Notes: a model not told the origin generated them from the letters alone. Numbered from the stretch's first letter, positions 1-6,217 are shown. The stretch: 6,217 nucleotides of DNA from Deltaproteobacteria bacterium CG07_land_8_20_14_0_80_60_11 (GCA_002779455.1 PEWM01000129.1:1-6217), one strand, 5' to 3'. Translations and numbers: made by a program.

Positions 1-1004
1 CCGCCATAGCTGGTGAGGCTGACGTTGAAGCGGTTCAGCACCACCCCGAAGGCCGATAAGCCCGCGGCCCAGTAAAGGCCCTGAATCGAATGGCGCACCT
101 CCGAGAAGCTGAGCAGGATGGCCGGCAGGGCCACGGTGCCGAACAGTTCCAGGTAAAAGAAGAAGTGGGGTTTGTCGAAGGCCCAGACCGTGGCCCCCCG
201 GGCATAGAGATCGGTGACCTTCATGGCGAAGTAGACCAGCAGGGCCAGGCCCAGCCCCTTGCTGAAAGACGACAGGAGCTTGAGCTCGGCCTTACGATTA
301 TACGCCCAGGCACTGATGAGGCTCTCCAGGATCACCACGCTCATGCCGCCGATCACCGCGCTGGTGAAAAAGAGCGGCCCTATGGCCCGGCTGGCCCAGA
401 GGTCGCTCATCTTCTCGGGCATCAACAGGTACAGCGCCCCCAGGGAGGACTGGTGCAGGGTGGAGAGCATGACGCCGGCCACCACCAGGACCAGGTAGAG
501 GTTCCGGAGAAAACTCACCCACTCATACTTTTTCCAGCGCTCCAGGGCCATGATGAAGATATCCACGCCCAGGACCGTGGTGTAGAGCATGACGCACCAG
601 GACACCTCGAAGAGCACCGAGTGGGGATTCCACATCACCATGGGGTGCCAGATGCGCCAGGGTTGGCCCAGGTCGAAGAACAGCCCCACGACGAACACCA
701 GGTAGCCGATGAAGGCTGAGAGCTTGGCGGGCCGGAGCAGCGGCTCGAACTTTTTCAGGTTGAAGATATAGATGGCCGCGGCCATGGTGAAGCCGCCGGC
801 GGCCAGGGCCACCCCGGAGAGCACGTCAAAGCTGATCCACAGTCCCCAGGGATAGGCGTCGTTCAGGTTAGTAGTGGCGCCCAGCCCAAAGAAGAGCCGG
901 GCCACGGCCGAGATCAGGCCCAGCATCAGGATGATGTAGAGGACGGCGTGCCCGGTGGTCAACTTGTCTTCTCCCGGATACCACTTTTCCACCTTTTTAA
1001 TCAT
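1..1004 (-). CDS. hybB: HybB/NrfD-type integral membrane subunit of formate dehydrogenase, 3' end missing
   Basis: Partial gene: reading leftwards from the ATG at 1004-1002 the frame stays open for 334 codons to the window edge, so the C-terminus is missing (E. coli HybB is about 390 residues). The protein is strongly hydrophobic, with about nine membrane segments visible, near residues 17-40, 55-82, 95-113, 133-154, 163-182, 205-230, 248-266, 278-299 and 307-325. HybB-family signatures are the PWGLW motif at 52-56 followed by a GG pair near 70, and a TLHQSSLG motif at 182-189. Family members (HybB, NrfD, PsrC) pass electrons between a four-cluster ferredoxin subunit and the quinone pool, usually without haem. 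The start lies 3 bases after the fdnH stop, behind an AAGGAGG site, so translation is probably coupled. Inference: this is the membrane anchor and quinone-reducing module of the formate dehydrogenase encoded just upstream, in place of an FdnI-type cytochrome b. The family is clear; the physiological partner is inferred from position. Confidence 0.9.
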   Translation of the reverse strand, partial: MIKKVEKWYPGEDKLTTGHAVLYIILMLGLISAVARLFFGLGATTNLNDAYPWGLWISFDVLSGVALAAGGFTMAAAIYIFNLKKFEPLLRPAKLSAFIGYLVFVVGLFFDLGQPWRIWHPMVMWNPHSVLFEVSWCVMLYTTVLGVDIFIMALERWKKYEWVSFLRNLYLVLVVAGVMLSTLHQSSLGALYLLMPEKMSDLWASRAIGPLFFTSAVIGGMSVVILESLISAWAYNRKAELKLLSSFSKGLGLALLVYFAMKVTDLYARGATVWAFDKPHFFFYLELFGTVALPAILLSFSEVRHSIQGLYWAAGLSAFGVVLNRFNVSLTSYG

Positions 1005-1007
1005 GGC

Positions 1008-1820
1008 TCAGTCCTCCTTGCCTTCCTGAGATTTCTGGTTCTGCACTTCCGCCCGGCGCTGGTTGAGATAGTGGAGGCCGACGGCCAGGCCCCCCACGCT
1101 CAGGGCGATCCAGGGCACCTTGGACATCCATTCCCGGCCGTAGATGCCATGGGGCACGTTCCCCAGGTCGGTGCGGAAACCCCGGTGGTCAAGCTCTAAC
1201 GCCTCAAAAGACACCGGGGTGAGGTAGAGCTTGGCCGTACCCCCCACGATCTTCTCCCCGTAAACCTCGGGGTAATACTTTTCCGGGTGGGCCCCGATGC
1301 GGCGGTGCGCCTCTTTCAGAAGGGCTTCGCGCTCCCCGAACACCAAGGCCTGGCTGGGGCAGGCGGTGGCGCAGGCCGGCGCCAGGCCGATCTCGATGCG
1401 GTCGGCGCAGAAGTCGCATTTCCGGATCAGGGGTACCGCCGAGCCCCACTCGAACTTGGGCACCTGGAAGGGGCAGGCCATCATGCAATACCGGCAGCCG
1501 ATGCAGCGGCTGTCGTCATAGACCACCGGGCCGTCCTTCAGTTTGGTCAGCGCCCCCACCGGGCAGACGCTGGCGCAGGCCGGGTCCAGGCAGTGCATGC
1601 ACTGGCGCTTGACAAAGTACCAGCTCAACGTTCCGTCGGGTTTGGCCTCTTCCCGGAAGATGATCCGGGTGTAATTGTTGCTGTTCAGATACCTGGGGTT
1701 GGACATGGTCTCGCTGAACGTCGTGCGTTCACCCGGCAGGTTGTGCCAGCTCTTGCAGGCCACCTGGCAGGCCCGGCAACCGATACAGCGAGTCGTATCG
1801 ATCAACATGGCTTTACTCAT
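1008..1820 (-). CDS. fdnH: Formate dehydrogenase beta subunit, four-cluster [4Fe-4S] electron-transfer protein with C-terminal membrane anchor
   Basis: This 270-residue protein wires the alpha-subunit active site to the membrane quinone module. Sixteen cysteines form four ferredoxin-type groups: 12/15/18/22, 74/77/82/86, 106/109/112/116 and 135/138/150/154. This is the usual four-cluster pattern of FdnH, HybA and DmsB-type subunits, in which clusters combine cysteines from different groups. After the cluster domain, residues about 234-252 (KVPWIALSVGGLAVGLHYL) form one hydrophobic helix followed by a charged tail, as in FdnH and HybA, which have a C-terminal transmembrane anchor. There is no signal peptide, so export should be by hitch-hiking with the Tat-targeted alpha subunit. 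The ATG at 1820 follows an AAGGGAGA site, and the gene sits 21 bases after fdnG and 3 bases before the membrane subunit. A hydrogenase HybA-like role is possible from sequence alone, but its position directly after a formate dehydrogenase catalytic gene decides for FdnH. Confidence 0.93.
   Translation of the reverse strand: MSKAMLIDTTRCIGCRACQVACKSWHNLPGERTTFSETMSNPRYLNSNNYTRIIFREEAKPDGTLSWYFVKRQCMHCLDPACASVCPVGALTKLKDGPVVYDDSRCIGCRYCMMACPFQVPKFEWGSAVPLIRKCDFCADRIEIGLAPACATACPSQALVFGEREALLKEAHRRIGAHPEKYYPEVYGEKIVGGTAKLYLTPVSFEALELDHRGFRTDLGNVPHGIYGREWMSKVPWIALSVGGLAVGLHYLNQRRAEVQNQKSQEGKED
1013..1019 (-). promoter_or_regulatory. Shine-Dalgarno of the hybB-like gene
   Basis: The minus strand reads AAGGAGG, 8 bases before the ATG at 1004. 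The site lies inside the last codons of fdnH. With a 3-base intergenic gap it supports this start and suggests coupled translation of the beta and membrane subunits. Confidence 0.75.
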
Positions 1821-1825
1821 GGTAG

Positions 1826-1833
1826 TCTCCCTT
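1826..1833 (-). promoter_or_regulatory. Shine-Dalgarno of fdnH
   Basis: The minus strand reads AAGGGAGA, with the GGAG core 6 bases from the ATG at 1820. It lies wholly in the 21-base gap after the fdnG stop and supports the chosen start. Confidence 0.7.
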
Positions 1834-1841
1834 GCGGCCTC

Positions 1842-4800
1842 TTAGACCTTTTGCACATCCACCAGGAACACCTTGTATTCCGGGATCATGGTGTTGGCGT
1901 CTCCCACCATGGGGGACAGTTGGTTGGCGGCGTAGTTCTGCTGGGAGTCTGGACCGCCGGTAATCAAGCCGGCGAAGCCGAAGTGCCAGGGCAGGGCCAC
2001 CATCTCCACGGTGCTCGTAAACCCCTCCTTGCCACAGCAAAAGGGCGCTACCCGCCTGGTGACCTCGGCCCGGGCCCTCACCTCGCCCCGGACACTCTTC
2101 ACCTGAACCCAGTCACCCGCCTTGATACCCCGGGCCCTGGCCAGGGTGGGGCTGATCTCCACGAACATCTCGGGTATCAGCTCTGCCTGCCAGGTGAGAT
2201 TGCGGGTCATGGTCCCGGTCTGCCAGTGCTCGGTCAACCGGAAGGTCGTGGCGATGATGGGATACTTGGGATCGCAGACCTGGGCCACCCGATCCAGCTC
2301 TGATTTCCACACCTTCATCACCGGGTTGGACTGTTGGGCCGACATGGGGTTCACGAACGGGCATTCCAAAGCCTCGTAGTGCTCCGGTAAGGGCCCTTCC
2401 TTGCACAGCCCGCCGGGCACGAAGATCCGGCTCTTGCCTTCGGGGAGCATGAGAAAGGGGGCCTTGGCCGATTCCTCCGGCCCCACGTGGACCTTGGTGG
2501 CGGGGTCGATCCACTTGAAGTCGGGAACGTCGAAGTTCTTCCAGGTCTTGGCCACCGGGTTCCAGGCGAACAGGGCCTTATCCTTGTTCCAGGGCTGGCC
2601 CTGGGGGTCCAGGGAACAGCGGTTGTAGATGATCCGCCGGTTCACCGGCCAGGCAAAGGCCCAGCCGGGATAGAGCCCCAGGCCGGTGGGATCTTTGGTC
2701 CCCCGGGCCGCGGCTTTGTTGTCCTTTTTGTCCGGCCCGGGATAAAAACCCGAGTAGATCCAGCAGCCGCAGGCGGTGGCGCCGTCATCCTTCAAGCCCA
2801 GGAAGTTCGCGACCTGCTTTTTGTCCGACACGGTGTAGCCGTTGATCTCCTTGGCCACCAGGTGGACGTCGGGGGCCTCCCCGTAGTTCCAGTCCAGCTT
2901 GACGATGGGGTCGGGGCAGACCGCCTGGGGATCGTCTTTATAGAGCTTCTTCAGCTCCAGGGCCAGACGGTTGGCGTACCACAGGTCGCTCTGGGCGTCG
3001 CCGTGGGGTTTCACCGCCTGGTAGCGCCACTGGATCCAGCGGCCGCTGTTGCTGACGCTGCCCTCCTTCTCCAGGGAGTCCGCCGCCGGGAACAGGAAGA
3101 CCTCGGTTTTGATGTCTTTGGTCTTGGCCCCAGGGCGCTTCCAGAACACCGAGGTGTCGGTCTCCCAGAGGTCGAAGGCCGCCAGCCATTCCAGCTTACC
3201 CAGGGCGCTATAGGCCTGGGTCAGGTTGGGAGCGCTCACCGCCGGGTTCATGCCCCAGACCAGCATCCCTTTTATGGCGCCTTCGTTCATGGCCTCGAAC
3301 AGAGGTATAAAGGAATAGCCCGAGCCCTGATAGCCCTTGCCGATTTTGGGCAGATAGTCATAGGCGAAATCGTTCCCCTTCTGGGCCGCCTCCCCCCAGA
3401 AGGCCTTGAGCAGACTGACGAAAAACTTGGGCTTGTTAATCCAGAAGCTGGCCTTGGGGGTCTCTTTCTCGAGGTAGTCCTTCAGGGTGGGGTGGGCGGC
3501 TTCGCTGGGAATGGCCATGTACCCCGGGACCGTGTTGAACAACAGGGCCATGTCGGTGGCGCCCTGGACGTTGTTCTCCCCCCGCAGGGCGTTGATGCCG
3601 CCGCCGGGGAGTCCCATGTTCCCCAGCAGTTGTTGCAAGAGCGTATAGCTGCGGATAATCTGCACCCCGGTGGTATGCTGGGTGCCGCCCATGGCGTAGA
3701 GCAGGGTGCCGGCCTTGCCGGGCTGCCCGGTGGCGCCGAAGGTGGTTGCCATCTCCAGGAGGCGTTCCTTAGGCACGCCGGTGACCGCGGCCACCATCTC
3801 CATGGTGTACCGGGCATAGAACTGTTTCATAATTTGGAAGACGCACCGGGGATTGGCCAGGGTGGGATCGGTGACCGGCTTTTTTTCCGCGTCCAGCTCG
3901 TAGCTCCAGGTAGCCGGATTATACGCCCGCTTCGCTTGGTCATAACCGGAAAAGAGGCCGTCATGAAAAGTAAAGTCTTTATTCACTATAAAAGCGGCGT
4001 TGGTATAATTGGCGACATAATCCTTATGAAAAAGATTGTTCTCTAACACATAGTTGATCAGTCCCCCCATCAAGGCGATGTCGGTGCCGGGCCGCAGGCG
4101 CACGTGCAGGTCTGCCTTGGCCACCGACCGGGTGAACCGGGGATCGACCACGATGAGCTTGGCGCCTTTATCCATGGCCTTGGTGATCCACTTGAAACTG
4201 AGGGGATGGTTTTCCGCCGGGTTACAGCCGATGATCATGACGCAATCACTGTTGGCGAGATCGTTCCAGTGGTTGGTCATGGCGCCCCGTCCGAAAGTGG
4301 GCCCCAACGAGGCCACCGTGGACGAGTGTCAGAGCCGCGCCTGCGTTTCCAGATAGACGATGCCGAGGGCGCGACTCAGTTTGGCAATGAGATAACATTC
4401 CTCATTGTTCAGGGGTGAACCGCCAATGGCGGCCAGGGCTTCGGTCCGGTTGACCGTGACCCCGGTGGGGGACTTGGCGATGAAGGCGGCGTCCCGGGTC
4501 GCCTTGACGCGCTGGGCCAGGGTGGTCATGGCCCAGTCCAGGCTTTTTTCTTCCCATAGGTCGGACCCCGGGGCCCGGTAGCGCACCTTCTTCAGGCGCC
4601 GGGGGCTGGTGACCACCTCGAAGACCGCCTCCCCTTTGCTGCACAGGGACCCCTGGTTGATGGGGTGGTCGGGGTCGCCTTCGACGTTGATGAGTTTGCC
4701 CCCCTTGGTGTGGGCGATGAGGCCGCAGCCGACGCCGCAAAAGGGACAGATGGAGGTGGTGACCTGAGAGTCTTTGGTTTTGGCGGGAGCTACAACCCCG

Positions 4801-4895
4801 GCCCACCCGGAGCGCGGCAGGACGACATCCGCGAGGCCCACCGCGGTAATGCCGCTTCCCAAACCCTTGATAAATGTCCTGCGGGTAATCCCCAT
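1842..4895 (-). CDS. fdnG: Formate dehydrogenase-N type alpha subunit, selenocysteine-containing, Tat-exported
   Basis: Catalytic subunit oxidising formate to CO2 at a bis-molybdopterin guanine dinucleotide Mo (or W) centre. Read through the TGA at 4331-4329 as selenocysteine, it is 1017 residues, matching E. coli FdnG at about 1015. The N-terminus has a twin-arginine signal (TRRTFIKGLG, residues 4-13) with likely cleavage after the SGWA at 29-32. Cys50, Cys53, Cys57 and Cys85 bind one [4Fe-4S] cluster. Sec189 follows QAR-L and precedes His190, as in the family's ARxUH motif, and TFGRGAMTNHW follows soon after (200-210). Further molybdopterin oxidoreductase blocks are GCNPAENHP (223-231) and the GNMGLPGGGINALRGENN region (about 425-445). 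From about residue 880 (LTEHWQTGTMTRN) begins the C-terminal MGD-binding barrel. Start: ATG at 4895 with GAGGTGA upstream; a TGA two codons upstream excludes extension. First gene of the operon with fdnH and the hybB-like gene. Maturation needs selABCD and MGD genes, none of which are in this window. A split into two pseudogene halves is rejected because alignment is continuous across the TGA. Confidence 0.95.
4297..4316 (-). promoter_or_regulatory. SECIS-like hairpin for selenocysteine insertion
   Basis: Counting the U of UGA as base 1, bases 18-23 (GGCCUC) pair with 27-32 (GGGGCC, with one U-G pair) around a GUU loop. U17 can bulge above a G16-C33 pair. An alternative pairs bases 16-19 with 32-35 and bulges C31. 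Bacterial SECIS elements in fdhF and fdnG place a bulged U at base 17 and a GU in the apical loop near bases 23-24, where SelB binds. Here GU is at 24-25, so position and key bases agree closely. The fold was done by hand; the surrounding coding bases could extend the lower stem. Confidence 0.7.
4329..4331 (-). other. Selenocysteine UGA codon (Sec189 of FdnG)
   Basis: The in-frame TGA lies exactly where formate dehydrogenase alpha subunits carry the active-site Sec (or Cys) that ligates the metal. The residues around it read ETQARL-U-HSSTVASLGPTFGRG, matching the E. coli FdnG pattern QARV-U-HGPTVASLAPTFGRG. The frame continues for 828 further sense codons at full family similarity, so the codon is recoded and not a nonsense mutation. 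Confidence 0.95.
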
Positions 4896-4898
4896 ATT

Positions 4899-4905
4899 TC
4901 ACCTC
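4899..4905 (-). promoter_or_regulatory. Shine-Dalgarno of fdnG
   Basis: The minus strand reads GAGGTGA, with its GAGG core 6 bases from the ATG at 4895. Together with the in-frame TGA at 4901-4899, two codons before the ATG, it fixes the start of the Tat signal peptide. Confidence 0.65.
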
Positions 4906-4972
4906 ATGTTGGGTTTGTGGAGTTCAGGAATGAAAATAGTAGGATTTCTGAGCTAATTAAATATGTTACCCC

Positions 4973-5003
4973 TTAAAGCCTCATCTGGTTGCGCTCACCT
5001 CCC
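4973..5003 (-). other. Orphan strong Shine-Dalgarno followed by a three-codon reading frame in the fdn leader
   Basis: The minus strand at 5005-4995 reads AAGGGAGGTGA, almost a perfect complement of the 16S rRNA 3' end and stronger than the fdnG site itself. Eleven bases later, ATG AGG CTT TAA (4984-4973) encodes only Met-Arg-Leu. The fdnG start is 77 bases further on. It could be a leader mini-ORF, a ribosome standby or mRNA-protecting site, or a relic of a lost start. No function is assigned. Confidence 0.35.
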
Positions 5004-5018
5004 TTCAATTTTTTGACC

Positions 5019-5047
5019 ACGTTAGGGTTTTATTGCACAACTGTCAA
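5019..5047 (-). promoter_or_regulatory. Candidate sigma-70 promoter of the fdn operon
   Basis: The minus strand has a perfect TTGACA at 5047-5042, then exactly 17 bases, then TAACGT at 5024-5019, which keeps only three of six consensus -10 bases. The site lies in the AT-rich part of the spacer. Transcription would begin near 5012, leaving a leader of about 115 bases before fdnG. The weak -10 would suit an activator-dependent promoter, but no clear FNR-type or sigma-54 site was recognised next to it. Confidence 0.4.
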
Positions 5048-5111
5048 TCAAGATTCTTTGAGTAAATTTTCACAAGACTTAACCGGCTTGAAGGAGAAAG
5101 GATGCGGCGGT

Positions 5112-5145
5112 TTTAGCCGGGGCGGCCTTCCCGGCTCCGGCTAAA
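5112..5145 (-). terminator. Hairpin just after miaA, possible terminator without a U-tract
   Basis: TTTAGCCGG (5145-5137 on the minus strand) and CCGGCTAAA (5120-5112) form a perfect 9-base-pair stem around a 16-base GC-rich loop, starting 12 bases after the miaA stop. The inner AGCCGG copy allows alternative pairings. On neither strand does a run of T follow the stem, so it is not a classical intrinsic terminator. It may instead end transcription weakly or protect the 3' end of the miaA message. Confidence 0.4.
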
Positions 5146-5157
5146 GGGCGGCAGAAC

Positions 5158-6096
5158 TTACTCGAAGAACTCCGTCAGCGCTGCGGCCATCGCCTCGATC
5201 TGGCCGGGGTGGAACCAGCGGACCTCCGGGTCGGACGAAAACCAGGTGAGCTGGCGCTTGGCGTAGCGGCGGGTGTCCCGGGTAAGCCACGTCAGGGCTT
5301 CTTCCCAACCCCAGCGGCCGGTGAGGTAGTTAATCAAGTGGCGGTAACCCAGGGCCTGCAGAGGTTTTAAGTCCGGCGGGTAGCGCCTGAGCAGCCCTTC
5401 GACTTCATCGAGCCAGCCCGCCTCCAGCATGAGTTCCACCCGGAGTTCGATCTTCCGGTAGAGCTCCTCCCGGGGCAGCCTGAGGCCCAGCTTCAGCACC
5501 TTAAAGGGGGCGTCCTGAAAGCGGTGGGCGGCGATAAACTCCGACAGCGGCCGGCCGGTGGCCGAAATAACCTCCAGGGCCCGGACAATCCGGTAGGTGT
5601 CGTGGGGGTGGAGCCGCGCCGCAGTGGCCGGGTCCAGGTGGAGCAGGCGCGCATAAAGGGCGGGCAGCCCCAGGGCCTCCAACTCCCGGCGCACCCGGTC
5701 CCTTACCCCCGCGGCCGGTTCGCCCTCGGCAAACAGGCCCGAGAGCAGCGCCTTGAGATAGAGGCCGGCGCCGCCCACCACCAGCGGCGGCGCCCCCCGC
5801 CGAGAGCAATCGTCCAGGACTGCCCGTCCTTCCCGGCAGAAGCGGGCCGCGTCGTAAGGCTCCGGGGGGTCCACCACGTCGATGAGATGGTGGGTGACTA
5901 GCGCCCGCTCAGCTTCGGTGGGCTTGGCGGTGCCGATATCAAGCTCCCGGTAGACCTGGAGGGAGTCGGCGTTGACAATCTCGGCGCCGAGACCTGCCGC
6001 CAGGGCCAGGGCCACCGCGGTCTTGCCCACCGCGGTAGCGCCCACCAGCGCCGCCACCCGGGGCTTTTCTGCGACATGGGAAGGGGTTATTGCCAT
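5158..6096 (-). CDS. miaA: tRNA dimethylallyltransferase (tRNA A37 isopentenyltransferase)
   Basis: The cytoplasmic enzyme transfers a dimethylallyl group from DMAPP to N6 of adenosine 37 in tRNAs that read codons beginning with U, giving i6A. The protein is 312 residues, against 316 in E. coli. Motifs in order are the P-loop-like GATAVGKT (19-26), NADSLQVYRELDIGTAKPT (42-60, including the conserved Asp44 and the DIGTAKP block), HHLIDVVDP (69-77), VVGGAGLY (106-113), a YRIVRALEV block in the middle, and a C-terminal QALGYRHLINYL plus AKRQLTWF tail. The family's usual GGTGLY motif is GGAGLY here, an Ala where Thr is common. The ATG at 6096 has no clear Shine-Dalgarno. GTG at Val14 is a possible alternative but would leave an unusually short lead before the P-loop and has no better ribosome site. 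A hairpin follows the stop. Separation from fdnG by 262 bases and a candidate promoter suggests an independent unit. Confidence 0.96.
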   Translation of the reverse strand: MAITPSHVAEKPRVAALVGATAVGKTAVALALAAGLGAEIVNADSLQVYRELDIGTAKPTEAERALVTHHLIDVVDPPEPYDAARFCREGRAVLDDCSRRGAPPLVVGGAGLYLKALLSGLFAEGEPAAGVRDRVRRELEALGLPALYARLLHLDPATAARLHPHDTYRIVRALEVISATGRPLSEFIAAHRFQDAPFKVLKLGLRLPREELYRKIELRVELMLEAGWLDEVEGLLRRYPPDLKPLQALGYRHLINYLTGRWGWEEALTWLTRDTRRYAKRQLTWFSSDPEVRWFHPGQIEAMAAALTEFFE

Positions 6097-6109
6097 TCAA
6101 CCATCTATC

Positions 6110-6125
6110 AGGCTGTTGCAAAACT
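6110..6125. repeat. Sequence resembling an insertion-sequence terminal repeat
   Basis: The plus strand reads AGGCTGTTGCAAAACT, 14 bases upstream of the miaA start. GG-CTGTTGCAAA is reminiscent of terminal repeats of IS6-like and some other transposons (IS26 begins GGCACTGTTGCAAA), but two bases are missing relative to that pattern. No matching second end or transposase is in the window, so this is a weak suggestion that a mobile element, MITE or its remnant extends off the right edge. Confidence 0.2.
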
Positions 6126-6136
6126 CTGTTCCGAAA

Positions 6137-6216
6137 AGTTCCTCAGCACAGGTTGAAAACCTGTGCCACCATATCTTTTCATGCTTTACGGGTGGGCCGA
6201 AAGCCCATGAGGAACT
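6137..6216. repeat. Structured inverted-repeat element (three-way-junction fold) upstream of miaA
   Basis: Nested symmetry spans 80 bases of non-coding DNA. AGTTCCTCA (6137-6145) pairs with TGAGGAACT (6208-6216), closing the unit. Inside, GCACAGGTT (6146-6154) and AACCTGTGC (6158-6166) form a perfect 9-base-pair hairpin with a GAA loop, immediately adjacent to the outer stem. TGGGC (6193-6197) and GCCCA (6203-6207) form a second hairpin that also abuts the outer stem. About 26 unpaired bases lie between the two hairpins. The arrangement resembles a dispersed REP/MITE-like palindromic unit or a structured RNA. No copy elsewhere in this window was seen. Confidence 0.5.
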
Positions 6217-6217
6217 G

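Noticed and set aside
90..719. A plus-strand open frame of 209 codons opposite the hybB-like gene.
   Set aside because: The minus strand encodes a clear HybB-family membrane protein over the whole stretch. The plus-strand product is a charged, Gln/His/Gly-rich shadow without recognisable motifs.
2487..4046. A long plus-strand open frame of 519 codons opposite fdnG, and a similar 338-codon frame at 1287-2303.
   Set aside because: Both lie antisense to well-recognised fdnG and fdnH. Their translations are low-complexity (rich in Gly, Val, Pro, His and Gln) with no family resemblance, as expected from GC-rich codon bias producing long mirror frames.
1842..4895. fdnG as two genes or a broken pseudogene divided at 4331-4329.
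   Set aside because: The stop is TGA at the exact Sec position, the frame is unchanged across it, similarity resumes immediately, and a SECIS-like hairpin follows.
4924..4951. Inverted repeat TCAGGAAT / ATTTCTGA in the fdnG leader.
   Set aside because: Seven of eight pairs with a 12-base AT-rich loop is too weak to claim as a regulatory hairpin.
5019..5062. FNR/CRP-like palindrome around TTGACAGTTGTGCAA in the fdn promoter region.
   Set aside because: Only the outer TTG and CAA bases are symmetric; the inner bases do not match TTGAT-N4-ATCAA or the CRP pattern.
5093..5116. Plus-strand GGAG followed by ATG CGG CGG TTT TAG, resembling a gene start.
   Set aside because: The frame has only four sense codons and overlaps the post-miaA hairpin; no longer frame follows.

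Overview
The window reads as GC-rich chromosomal DNA of an anaerobic or facultative bacterium. All four coding regions lie on the minus strand. The gene content fits a Desulfobacterota (deltaproteobacterial) sulfate reducer or syntroph: a selenocysteine-containing, Tat-exported formate dehydrogenase whose membrane subunit is of the HybB/NrfD type. That lineage is an inference from gene content and style; no marker gene is present.

Layout, in the direction of transcription (right to left). 6217-6097 is non-coding and holds a compact structured inverted-repeat element and a sequence resembling an insertion-sequence end. 6096-5158 is miaA (tRNA dimethylallyltransferase). 5157-4896 is an AT-rich spacer with a hairpin just after miaA, a candidate sigma-70 promoter, and a leader containing a very strong but orphan Shine-Dalgarno sequence. 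4895-1842 is fdnG, one gene of 1017 codons interrupted by an in-frame TGA at 4331-4329 that is read as selenocysteine, with a SECIS-like hairpin directly after it. 1820-1008 is fdnH (four-cluster iron-sulfur subunit). 1004 to the left edge is a HybB-like integral membrane subunit, cut off by the window edge after 334 residues.

How the genes work together. fdnG, fdnH and the hybB-like gene are separated by only 21 and 3 bases and each has its own ribosome binding site, so they look like one operon. The alpha subunit carries a twin-arginine signal, so the alpha-beta pair should be exported folded and face the periplasm. Formate would be oxidised at the molybdenum (or tungsten) bis-MGD/selenocysteine site. 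Electrons would pass along one [4Fe-4S] cluster in alpha and four in beta to the membrane subunit, which should reduce the quinone pool. The unusual point relative to E. coli formate dehydrogenase N is the third subunit: a HybB/NrfD-type protein takes the place of the di-haem cytochrome b FdnI. miaA is probably a separate housekeeping transcription unit.

I found no CRISPR array, tRNA, rRNA or complete mobile element. The best candidates for something less ordinary are the structured element at 6137-6216, the orphan Shine-Dalgarno with a three-codon reading frame in the fdn leader, and the hybrid subunit composition of the dehydrogenase.
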